21,757 bases of DNA from JBBSIG01 sp038232215. GTDB lineage: Bacteria > Actinomycetota > Thermoleophilia > Gaiellales > Gaiellaceae. How positions within the stretch are numbered: position 1 is the first letter of the stretch; each line of letters begins with the position of its first letter. The DNA is taken from positions 1 to 21,757 of the forward strand of contig JBBSIG010000007.1 in assembly GCA_038232215.1 (NCBI GenBank), in the 5' to 3' direction. Shown here one piece after another: positions 13,678 to 20,642 of the stretch. The position numbers were made by a program, and so were the translations under genes. The notes beneath the pieces were generated by a model. It was given only the letters and a program-made list of their open reading frames with translations. It was not told where the DNA came from and did no database searches.

Positions 13678-14982
13678 GTGGCGCAGACCGCTGCACGCCT
13701 GCGAGCGACCGATCCGCACGTCGTGCTCGCGACCGGCGGCGCCGTCGTCGTGGCGCTCGAGTGGGGGTACCGGACGCACACCTCGGACGTCTGGCTGCTG
13801 CTCGAGGCGGCGGTCGCGCTCGCCGCGCTCCTGCACGCCTGGCGCGAGCAGCAGCGATTGCGCTGGGCGCCCGTCCTCGCGCTCGCGCTCGTCTTCAACG
13901 TGGCGTGGGTCGCGCTCCACCTCGGGCTGGACGTGCGGGGGGACGTCGACTCGCGCGGGCTCTACCGGCGCCAGGGAGAGGCCCTTCTCGACGGCCGCTA
14001 CCCGCGCTCGGAGTACCCGGTCGGCGCGGTGCTGCTGTTCGCGCTCGAGGCCTGGCTCGGCGGCGGGGCGACGCGCACCGCCAACGCCCTGCTCATGATC
14101 CCGTTCCAGGTGCTGACCGTGGCCGGGGTCTGGGCGACCCGGACCCGGTACAGCGCCTGGCTGGCCGCGGTCGTCGCCTTCTGGCCGCTGAACGCGTTCT
14201 ACTGGGAGTTCAAGTTCGACCTCGTCCCGACCGCCCTCCTCGTCGTCGGCCTCGCGCTCGCGCTGCGCGAGCGCTGGACCCTCTCCGGGCTCGCACTCGG
14301 GCTCGGCGCCGCCGTCAAGTGGACGCCGGGGCTCGCGGCGCTCGCGCTCCTCGTGTGGCTGGCAGCTGCGGGCCGCAGGCGCGCGGCGGGCTCGCACGCG
14401 CTCGCCTTCGCCGCCGCGGTGCTGATCGTCCACGTGCCGTTCTTGCTCTGGAGCCCGAGCGAGGTCTGGGCGGCGTACTCCCGCCAGGGTGGCCGGACGA
14501 TCACGCCGGAGTCGCTGTGGTACCTGCCGCTGCACCCGCTCGGGCTCGCCGAGCTGCGGACGCACATCTCCTTCTCGGCCGGGGCGCCGCGCTGGGCGGA
14601 CGTCGCCGCGACGGCGATCCAGGCGCTGCTCGTCGTCGCCGTGCTCGCGGCCTCCGCGCGGGCGCGCTCGAGCCTCCGCGCGGGAGTCGCCGTCGCGGCG
14701 ATGGCGCCGGTCGTCTTCCTGCTCACGAATCGCATCTTCAGTGCCCAGTTCATCGTGCTCCTGCTCGCCGCCTGGGCCTTCGCGGGAGCGCTCGTCGTGG
14801 GCAGCGCGCGCCAGCAGCTGGCCGTGGGGCTCGCCGGCATCGGGGCGAGCCTCGGCAACGCGTTCGTCTACCCGTTCGCGCTCCCCCACTACGTCGTTAC
14901 CTGGCAGCTCGCCTCGCTGACCCTCTTCGCTCTCGCGCTCACCGCCACCGGCTTCGTCCTCCGGCGCGCCCGGCTCGCGTGA
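13678..14982 (+). CDS. GT87-type (DUF2029) polyprenyl-phosphate-mannose-dependent-like glycosyltransferase
   Basis: A GTG at 13678 gives 434 residues. After two hydrophobic helices comes the family loop DVRGDVDSRGLYRRQGEALLDGRYPRSEYPVGAVLL, with Asp89 and Asp91 where GT87 enzymes keep their catalytic acid, and the EYP motif. FYWEFKFDLVPTALLVVGLALAL and LGAAVKWTPGL are strongly conserved in DUF2029 proteins. About ten membrane helices follow, ending in RRARLA. Actinobacterial relatives (PimE and the LM/LAM mannosyltransferases) use polyprenyl-phosphate mannose on the outer membrane face. The gene starts a plus-strand run and is coupled by GTGA to the next GT-C gene. A related donor such as polyprenyl-phosphate mannose, made by the GT2 two genes on, is plausible. 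Confidence 0.9.
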   Translation: MAQTAARLRATDPHVVLATGGAVVVALEWGYRTHTSDVWLLLEAAVALAALLHAWREQQRLRWAPVLALALVFNVAWVALHLGLDVRGDVDSRGLYRRQGEALLDGRYPRSEYPVGAVLLFALEAWLGGGATRTANALLMIPFQVLTVAGVWATRTRYSAWLAAVVAFWPLNAFYWEFKFDLVPTALLVVGLALALRERWTLSGLALGLGAAVKWTPGLAALALLVWLAAAGRRRAAGSHALAFAAAVLIVHVPFLLWSPSEVWAAYSRQGGRTITPESLWYLPLHPLGLAELRTHISFSAGAPRWADVAATAIQALLVVAVLAASARARSSLRAGVAVAAMAPVVFLLTNRIFSAQFIVLLLAAWAFAGALVVGSARQQLAVGLAGIGASLGNAFVYPFALPHYVVTWQLASLTLFALALTATGFVLRRARLA

Positions 14983-16400
14983 GACGCTTCTGGCCGGCGC
15001 TCGCCGCCGGGGCATTGCTGGGAGGAATCGCGCTCCGCGTCTGGGTGCTCTCCTCGTCCCTCGGCGCGCTGGAGTCGGACGAGGCGATCACGGGCCTGAT
15101 GGCGCGGCGCGCCCTGCACGGCGACCTGACGCTCGTCTACTGGCTCAGCAACTACGGCGGCACCCAGGAGTCGCTCCTCACGGCCGGAGTCTTCGCCGTG
15201 ACGGGCTCGAGCACCCTCGTGCTGAAGCTCGTGCCGCTCGCGCTCTTCGCCGTCGCGACGGCGCTCGTCTGGCGGGTGGGGCGGCGCACGGTCGGAGAGC
15301 CCGCCGCGCGCGCGGCTGCGCTCCTCTACTGGATCTGGCCCGCCTACCTCGTGTGGTGGACCGTGAAAGCGCGCGCCTACTACGCCTTTGGAACCGTGTG
15401 CGGCCTCGCCGTCCTCCTCCTCGCTCTTCGTCTGCGGGAGCGCGACTCGCGGCTCGACGCCGCCGGGCTCGGGCTCGCCCTCGGGCTCGGCTGGTGGGCG
15501 ACGCCCGAGGTGCTGATCTACGCGCTGCCGGCGGTCGCCTGGCTGGCGTGGAGGCGGCCGGCCGCCCTCCGACTCGCGTGGATCGCCGCGCCGGCAGCGG
15601 TGCTCGGCGCGCTGCCGTGGCTCGCCTGGAACGCGCGGAACGGCTGGCTCTCGCTCCACCTCGGGGCGGTCGCGGGGGAAGGCAGCACCTACGGCGGCCG
15701 GCTGGTCGACCTCTTCCGCATCGTGCTGCCGACCTGGCTCGGGCTGCGCGTGCCGTTCTCGCTCCACTGGCTGCTCGGCCCGGTCGTCGGCTCTGCACTG
15801 CTCGCGCTCGCGCTGGCCGGCTTCGTGCTCCTGGTACTCCGCCGTTCGAGCGGCCTGGAGCCGCTGCTCCTCGTGGCCGGCGCCTTCCCGTTCCTCTACG
15901 CGGCCTCGTCGTTCGCCTACTACGTCGACGAGCCGCGCTACCTCGTCCTCTTCGGGCCCGGACCTGCGCTGTTGCTCGGCCGGATGCTCGCGCGACCCCC
16001 GGTGGCCGCGGCTGGCCTCGTCGCCGCGCTCGCCCTCTCGGTCGTGGGTCTGGCGCGGATGCAGCGGGACGGCCTGTACGAGCCGCGCGCGCCGGACGTG
16101 CGGGTTCCCGCCGACATCTCGCCGCTTCTCACCACGCTGGAGCGCGAGCGCATCGACCGGGTGCTTGCCAACTACTGGCTCGCCTACCGCATCTCGTTCG
16201 AGAGCCGGGAGCGGATCCTCGCGACCTCGACAGGATTCGTTCGCGACCAAGTGGCCGACCGGATCGTCCGCTCGAGTCCCTCCCCGGCGCGAGTCTTCCT
16301 TGCGGGGTCAGTCGCCGAGCGGAGAGCGAGGGCGGGTCTGCGCGGCTACCGGCGGATCGCCTCGGGCAGCTTCGTCGTCTACGCGCCTCGGGCGAGCTGA
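14979..16400 (+). CDS. PMT/GT39-like membrane glycosyltransferase (GT-C)
   Basis: A GTG at 14979 overlaps the upstream TGA as GTGA, giving 473 residues. Helix 1 (about 7-28) leads into LGALESDEAITGLMARRALHG, whose Asp34-Glu35 pair is the catalytic DE-type motif of GT-C enzymes. YWLSNYGGTQESLLTAGVFAVTGSSTLVLKLVPL and WIWPAYLVWWTVKARAYYAFG are typical of PMT_2/GT39-like proteins. About nine to ten helices run to about residue 365; a soluble external C-terminal part (about 105 residues) follows, with SFAYYVDEPRYLVLF at the last helices and RIDRVLANYWLAYRISFES beyond. It likely transfers a sugar from a polyprenyl-phosphate donor outside the membrane. It sits between GT87 and the donor-synthase-like GT2. 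Confidence 0.87.
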   Translation: MRRFWPALAAGALLGGIALRVWVLSSSLGALESDEAITGLMARRALHGDLTLVYWLSNYGGTQESLLTAGVFAVTGSSTLVLKLVPLALFAVATALVWRVGRRTVGEPAARAAALLYWIWPAYLVWWTVKARAYYAFGTVCGLAVLLLALRLRERDSRLDAAGLGLALGLGWWATPEVLIYALPAVAWLAWRRPAALRLAWIAAPAAVLGALPWLAWNARNGWLSLHLGAVAGEGSTYGGRLVDLFRIVLPTWLGLRVPFSLHWLLGPVVGSALLALALAGFVLLVLRRSSGLEPLLLVAGAFPFLYAASSFAYYVDEPRYLVLFGPGPALLLGRMLARPPVAAAGLVAALALSVVGLARMQRDGLYEPRAPDVRVPADISPLLTTLERERIDRVLANYWLAYRISFESRERILATSTGFVRDQVADRIVRSSPSPARVFLAGSVAERRARAGLRGYRRIASGSFVVYAPRAS

Positions 16401-16424
16401 CCTGCGGCGCCGCGCTCCTATACT
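16397..16424 (+). promoter_or_regulatory. Promoter for the GT2-SDR-AglD-like gene run
   Basis: TATACT (16419-16424) is one base from the consensus TATAAT. CTGACC (16397-16402), matching TTGACA at four of six positions, lies 16 bp upstream and overlaps the TGA stop of the preceding gene. The -10 ends 8 nt before the TTG start at 16433, and no Shine-Dalgarno is present, so the transcript is probably leaderless or nearly so. This gives the donor-synthase genes their own transcription start within the run. Confidence 0.6.
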
Positions 16425-16432
16425 CGCGGCCG

Positions 16433-17146
16433 TTGACGTCCGGACCCGAGCTCTCGGCGATCGTGCTCTGCTACCGGGCCGGGGAGAGCATCGGGCGCGT
16501 GATCGAGCCGCTCCACGAGCTCCTCGAGGACTCTGGCATCGCGTACGAGCTGGTGCTCGTCGCAAACTTCTGGCCGGACGAGGACGACAGCACCCCGGCG
16601 ATCGTCGAGCGCTTCTCGCGCGAGCGGCGGAACGCGCGCGTCGTCGCCCAGCCGAAGGGCGGCGGCATGGGCTGGGACATGCGGAGCGGGCTCGACGCCG
16701 CTCGCGGCGCCTACCTCGTCGTCATGGACGGCGATGCTCAGAATCCCGTCGAGGACGCGCTCCGCCTGTACCGCACGATGCTCGAGACCGGCGCCGACGT
16801 CACGAAGGGCAGGCGAGTCAGCCGCGGGGACGGGCTCTACCGGCGCGTGGTCTCGTTCGTCTTCAACGTGCTCTTCCGCGCGCTCTTCGAGACTCGCGGG
16901 CTGTGGGACGTGAACGGCAAGCCGAAGGGACTGACCCGTGCGGCCTACACGGGGATGCAGCTTCGCTCGGACGACTGGTTCATCGACGCGGAGATCGTCC
17001 TGGCCGCCAGGCGGCTCGGGCTGCGCGTCGTCGAGGTGCCCGTCGTCTTCCGTCGCAATGACGAGCGGGCGTCGTTCGTGCGCGCGTCCGCGATCGGCGA
17101 GTTCGCCGTCAACATGGCGCGTCAGCGTCTTCGCGGGCGCTCGTGA
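16433..17146 (+). CDS. GT2 polyprenyl-phosphate-sugar synthase-like glycosyltransferase with atypical UDP-site motif
   Basis: A TTG at 16433 gives MTSGPELSAIVLCYRAGESI, a normal GT2 beginning (237 aa); no other start gives this strand. The metal site VMDGDAQNPVEDALRLYRTM has Asp99-Gly-Asp101. LYRRVVSFVFNVLFRALF and LWDVNGKPKGLTRAAY resemble DPM1-type enzymes, and DDWFIDAEIVLAARRLGLRVVEVPV is the usual C-terminal catalytic region. The normal VVDDGSxDxT at strand 2 is replaced by VLVANFWPDEDDST (41-54). There are no membrane helices. It would make a polyprenyl-phosphate sugar from a nucleotide sugar for the neighbouring GT-C enzymes. It is coupled by GTGA to the SDR gene. Confidence 0.87.
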   Translation: MTSGPELSAIVLCYRAGESIGRVIEPLHELLEDSGIAYELVLVANFWPDEDDSTPAIVERFSRERRNARVVAQPKGGGMGWDMRSGLDAARGAYLVVMDGDAQNPVEDALRLYRTMLETGADVTKGRRVSRGDGLYRRVVSFVFNVLFRALFETRGLWDVNGKPKGLTRAAYTGMQLRSDDWFIDAEIVLAARRLGLRVVEVPVVFRRNDERASFVRASAIGEFAVNMARQRLRGRS

Positions 17147-18021
17147 GCGAGGCGCCGCTCGTGCTTCTCACCGGGGGCGCGGGCGGGCTCGGAGGCCGGC
17201 TCGTGGGGGTGCTGCGCGGTCGGGGCTGGCGCGTGCGCGCGCTCGTTCACCGGCGCCCCGTGAGCGGTGCGGACGAGCTCGCCCGCGGGGCGCTCGAGGA
17301 CGCGGTCGCGCTCGAGCGCGCCGCCGAGGGCGTCGACGCCGTCCTGCACCTCGCCGCCGTGACGCACGCACGCTCGCCCTCCGCCTACGTGCGCGTGAAC
17401 GTGACCGGCACCGGGAACCTCCTCGACGCCGCCCGGCTCGCCGGCGCCGGCCGTTTCGTGCACGTCAGCACCCGGGCGATCTCCGAGCGCGGCGGCGCGT
17501 ACCGCGGCTCGAAGCTGCTCGCCGAGGAGGCCGTCCGCAGCTCCGGACTCGAGCGCGTGATCGTGCGGCTACCCGAGGTGCTCGGTGCGGGCGGCTCGGA
17601 GGGCGTCGACCGCATCGTCGAGCTCGCCCGGCGCGGCGCCCGCCTGCCGGTCGTCGGCGCCGGCTCGGAGGAGCTCTGCCCCGCACACGTCGACGACGTC
17701 CTGCCGGCGCTTGCGACAGCGCTCACCGCCCCTGCGGCAGCGGGTCGCACGTACACGCTCGCCGGGGACTGTGTGACGGTCCGGGCGTTCGCGGAGGCGT
17801 GCGCGGACGTCTTCCGCTCGCCGAGCCGCCCGTTTACCGTCCCGGTGTCGCTCGTTCGTGCGCTCGGTGTCCTCGCCCGGGTGGCGCCCTTGCCGCTCTA
17901 CCCCGATCAACTCACCCGTCTGCGCGCGCCGAAGCCGGGACTCTCGCCCGAGGCGACGCAGGAGCTCGACTTCCGGCCGCGCTCCCTCGGCGACGCGCTT
18001 CGCGCGCTCGCCGGCTGCTGA
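17143..18021 (+). CDS. NAD(P)-dependent epimerase/reductase of the extended SDR family
   Basis: A GTG at 17143 overlaps the GT2 stop as GTGA, giving 292 residues. The Rossmann motif TGGAGGLGG (10-18) is present, followed by VLHLAAVTHARSPSAYVRVNVTGTGNLLDAAR with the conserved N. Ser109/Thr110 and Tyr120-x3-Lys124 (YRGSK) are the catalytic residues. RLPEVLGAGG and YTLAGDCVTVRAFAE match nucleotide-sugar epimerases and ketoreductases. The length is somewhat shorter than UDP-glucose 4-epimerase, so the substrate may be a sugar nucleotide or a lipid-linked sugar. Coupling to a polyprenyl-phosphate-sugar synthase recalls the pair that makes polyprenyl-phosphate arabinose from the ribose form (DprE1/DprE2), but the sequence does not show that specificity. 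Confidence 0.87.
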   Translation: MSEAPLVLLTGGAGGLGGRLVGVLRGRGWRVRALVHRRPVSGADELARGALEDAVALERAAEGVDAVLHLAAVTHARSPSAYVRVNVTGTGNLLDAARLAGAGRFVHVSTRAISERGGAYRGSKLLAEEAVRSSGLERVIVRLPEVLGAGGSEGVDRIVELARRGARLPVVGAGSEELCPAHVDDVLPALATALTAPAAAGRTYTLAGDCVTVRAFAEACADVFRSPSRPFTVPVSLVRALGVLARVAPLPLYPDQLTRLRAPKPGLSPEATQELDFRPRSLGDALRALAGC

Positions 18022-18039
18022 GAGGGCCGGACGGTCCGC

Positions 18040-18044
18040 GAGGA
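18040..18044 (+). promoter_or_regulatory. Shine-Dalgarno GAGGA for the AglD-like gene
   Basis: GAGGA ends 7 nt before GTG 18052, one of the few clear ribosome sites in the window. It supports that start and fits a gene translated from an internal position of a longer transcript, after a 30-nt gap. Confidence 0.6.
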
Positions 18045-18051
18045 TGCGGCC

Positions 18052-19032
18052 GTGCGGGCACGAGCACTCGCGCTTCTAGGTCTGGCGGTCTCCGCTGCGT
18101 TCGCCTACCTCGCGGTCCGGAACGTCCGGTGGCACGAGGTGGTGCGCGCGCTGCAGGAGAGCAACGGCTGGTGGCTCGCGCCCGCGCTCGCGGTTCTCGT
18201 ACTCACGATCCCTCTTCGAGGGCTGCGCTGGCGCTTTCTCTTCGCGGCCGAGACCCGGCCGCCGCTCGGGTCGGTCACCGGGGCGCTCGTGATCGGCCTC
18301 TTCTTCAACACGGTGCTGCCAGCGCGCGCAGGCGAGCTCGCGCGGCTCGTCGCCCTCGGCCGGCGCGCCGGCACGCCGCTCGCCGAGTCGGCGGCCACGG
18401 TGGTTGTCGAGCGGGCCTTCGACGTCCTCTGCCTGCTCGTGCTCCTCTTCGCCACGCTCGCGTGGCTTCCGCCCGTGGGCTGGCTCACCCCGGCGGTCGC
18501 GCTCGCAGCCGTCCTCGGCGGAGCGCTGCTCACGACGGCCGCCGTCCTCGCAGCCTACGGCGACCGTCCGCTGCGCTCGTTGCTGCGACCGCTCGGCCGC
18601 CTGCCCCTGCTCTCGCGCGAGGGGATGGAGGGCGCCGGCGCCGGGCTCGCGCGTGGCCTCGCCGGGATCCGCCGGCCGCGGCTCCTCGCGGCCGCGACGC
18701 TCCTCACGACGCTCTCGTGGCTCCTGACCGGGCTGTCCTTCTGGTTCGTGATGCTCGCGTTCGGCCTCGGCCTCTCGCCCGTCGCCGGCCTCTTCGTCGT
18801 GATCGCGGCCGGGCTCGCGCAGATCCTGCCGTCGTCGCCCGGAGCGGTGGGCGTGTTCGAGGCGGCCGTCCTCGTGGCGCTCCGCGCGTACGGCGTGTCG
18901 GACTCGCGCGCGCTCTCCTACGCGCTCGTCCTGCACGCGCTCAACATCGTGCCCTACGTCGCCGCCGGCTACGCCGTCATCCACCGGTGGGGCTCGTGGC
19001 CGCGGCAGCTCGCGGGGGTCGCCTCGAAATGA
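18052..19032 (+). CDS. LPG_synthase_TM (UPF0104/AglD-like) integral membrane protein, possible flippase
   Basis: A GTG at 18052 with GAGGA upstream gives 326 residues. About eight hydrophobic helices are visible (4-22, 41-58, 74-90, 121-160 and so on). The family motif FFNTVLPARAGELARLVAL (84-102) has the conserved N86, P90, R92, G94, E95 and R98. AGLAQILPSSPGAVGVFEAAVLVALRAYGV and ALNIVPYVAAGY are typical of the C-terminal half. The family also includes the membrane part of MprF and archaeal AglD. In polysaccharide loci it has been suggested to move polyprenyl-phosphate sugars across the membrane, but this is not proven. It follows the donor synthase and SDR, so flipping their product is a reasonable guess. 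It is convergent with the DUF2079 gene, 4 nt away, with no terminator visible. Confidence 0.88.
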   Translation: MRARALALLGLAVSAAFAYLAVRNVRWHEVVRALQESNGWWLAPALAVLVLTIPLRGLRWRFLFAAETRPPLGSVTGALVIGLFFNTVLPARAGELARLVALGRRAGTPLAESAATVVVERAFDVLCLLVLLFATLAWLPPVGWLTPAVALAAVLGGALLTTAAVLAAYGDRPLRSLLRPLGRLPLLSREGMEGAGAGLARGLAGIRRPRLLAAATLLTTLSWLLTGLSFWFVMLAFGLGLSPVAGLFVVIAAGLAQILPSSPGAVGVFEAAVLVALRAYGVSDSRALSYALVLHALNIVPYVAAGYAVIHRWGSWPRQLAGVASK

Positions 19033-19036
19033 GCTC

Positions 19037-20554
19037 TTACAGGTGGAGCAGCCGCGTGAGCTCGGGCGAGAGCCGCCCGCGCGGGACGCCGCGCTCGAGC
19101 ACTGCGGTACCGCTCTTCGAGCAGCGGACGCCGTACCCGCGGCCGAGGGAGCGCCGGACGAGCGCGGCGATGTCCGCGTTCGAGAAGGGGTACGTCCACG
19201 TGTAGGCGTCGAGCGCGTAGAAGCGGGCCCGAGGCACGGGGCGGTCGTCGAGCACCCAGATGCGCCGGCGCTGCGAGAGGTGTGGCACGAGCGCGCTCGT
19301 CGCCGCCACGGAGGAGCCAGACGGAATGGTGCGCAGGCACGACCGGATCTCGGCGGCGTGCGCGGCCGACGTGTAGCGGCCGAGCTCGTCGAGAGGCCGC
19401 AGCCGCGCGAAGCTGAAGGCGAGCCCGGCGACGAGCGCACCGGCGGCCAGCACTACGGGGATCGCGATACGGGTCCGGCCGGCGAAGAGCCGAGCCACGC
19501 ATGCCGTCGTGTCGATCGCGGCGAACGCGAGCATCGGGGCTACGACGAGCGAGTAGTGGAAGCCCTGCGCCCAGTACTCCGGCCTGTCGGCGAGGAAGCG
19601 CTCCCCGAGCGTCGGCAACATCACGATCAGGAGCGGCGAGACGAGCGGCAGCAGCAGCCAGGCGGCGAAGAGATCGAAGAGCGCCACCTGCTTTGCGTGT
19701 GGGGTGATGAAGAGCCTGATCGTTCCGAGCGGATGCTCGACGAGGTGCAGGAGCGCGCTGCCGGGGCCGGCCCCGAGCGCGGGGTAGAACCAGTGCGCGT
19801 AGGGAGCACCCGTGGCCCAGGGCAGAATCGCCTTCAACACGATCGCGAACCAGGCGACCGAGACGGCTACGACCGAGAGCCCGAGGCGTGAGCGGCGCTG
19901 GACGACGAGCGCGTAGACACCGAGTGCCGCGAACGTCAGCGCGAGGTTTTCTTTCGTCACGAGGCCGAGTACGACCGTCGCCCACAGGAGCCGGGTGCGG
20001 TGGGTCAGAAGCGCGTACAGCGAGAGCGAGACGATCGGCGCGGCGAGCGCGACTTCATGGAAGTCGTAGAGGTTCCCGCCGAGGACGCCCCAGAAGACGA
20101 GGTAGGCGAGTTGGAAGAGCAGCGCCGCCATGGCTCCGAGCCGCTCCCGCGCCCACAGGTAGATCGGCAGGCTGGCGAGTGCGAGCAGGACTCCTTGCGC
20201 GACGAGGATCCCGCGCGCGTCCTGCCAGACCCAGTCCACCGGCGCGAGGAGGACGAGGATCGGCTGGAAGTGGTTGCCGAGCGCGTTCGGCGTCCGCAGC
20301 ACGGTGTTGTCGAGCGTCGGCTGAAGACGGCTGTAGGCCCAGATCGACTGGTCGTAGATGCCGAGGTCGTAGGCGTTCGCGCCGAAGCGGTCGTACCGGA
20401 AGATGCTTGCGGCGGCGAGGCCGGCGGCACCGGTCGCGGTGAGGAGGACCGACACGAGCGCGGGCAGCGAGCGAGATGCGAACCATCTCATGCGGAGGAC
20501 TTCGACCAGGGGCGCCCTCCGGCCGCCAGGCAGGCTCAGAGGTCGTGTGCTCAT
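19037..20554 (-). CDS. DUF2079 family membrane protein, probable GT-C glycosyltransferase
   Basis: An ATG at 20554 gives 505 residues (MSTRPLSLPGGRR); the open frame extends further upstream, but only through the divergent neighbour. The DUF2079 marks are AYDLGIYDQSIWAYS (61-75), NHFQPILVLLAP (94-105), NLYDFHEVALAAPIVSLSLYAL and VLGLVTKENLALTFAALG. About ten membrane helices follow, with a soluble C-terminal domain of roughly 100 residues (PLDELGRYTSAAHAAEIRSC onward). DUF2079 proteins are considered GT-C-like; the substrate is unknown. The divergent neighbour is a dolichol-phosphate-glucose-synthase-like GT2, which could supply its donor. TACGAT (20566-20561) ends 6 nt before the ATG, so the mRNA is probably leaderless. 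The 3' end has no terminator before the convergent gene. Confidence 0.88.
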   Translation of the reverse strand: MSTRPLSLPGGRRAPLVEVLRMRWFASRSLPALVSVLLTATGAAGLAAASIFRYDRFGANAYDLGIYDQSIWAYSRLQPTLDNTVLRTPNALGNHFQPILVLLAPVDWVWQDARGILVAQGVLLALASLPIYLWARERLGAMAALLFQLAYLVFWGVLGGNLYDFHEVALAAPIVSLSLYALLTHRTRLLWATVVLGLVTKENLALTFAALGVYALVVQRRSRLGLSVVAVSVAWFAIVLKAILPWATGAPYAHWFYPALGAGPGSALLHLVEHPLGTIRLFITPHAKQVALFDLFAAWLLLPLVSPLLIVMLPTLGERFLADRPEYWAQGFHYSLVVAPMLAFAAIDTTACVARLFAGRTRIAIPVVLAAGALVAGLAFSFARLRPLDELGRYTSAAHAAEIRSCLRTIPSGSSVAATSALVPHLSQRRRIWVLDDRPVPRARFYALDAYTWTYPFSNADIAALVRRSLGRGYGVRCSKSGTAVLERGVPRGRLSPELTRLLHL

Positions 20555-20560
20555 CGAGCG

Positions 20561-20566
20561 ATCGTA
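20561..20566 (-). promoter_or_regulatory. -10 element of the DUF2079 gene (probably leaderless)
   Basis: TACGAT reads on the minus strand and ends 6 nt before ATG 20554. No Shine-Dalgarno fits in the gap and no -35 is convincing. The divergent start codons here are 88 bp apart, and the two promoters do not overlap, unlike the other divergent pairs. Confidence 0.4.
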
Positions 20567-20617
20567 GTAACAGGCGAGGTCTGCAGCGGTGCGCCTCCGT
20601 GCCTCCGGGGGCTCGGA

Positions 20618-20638
20618 TACCATCGGCGAGCCTTGGAG
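20618..20638 (+). promoter_or_regulatory. -10-like hexamer and Shine-Dalgarno of the right-edge GT2 gene
   Basis: TACCAT (20618-20623) is followed by a short leader with GGAG (20635-20638), 4 nt before ATG 20643. This gene thus has a small leader and ribosome site, unlike most others here. No -35 is seen. Confidence 0.4.
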
Positions 20639-20642
20639 CGGC

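Noticed and set aside
12262..15015. Minus-strand frame of 917 codons as a single large protein
   Set aside because: Only the part from 13650 onward is a GT39-like protein; the upstream half is antisense to the GT87 gene and is charged, low-complexity sequence.
16938..19205. 755-codon plus-strand frame over the SDR and AglD-like genes
   Set aside because: It is an Arg/Ala-rich shadow in another frame of genes with clear family motifs.
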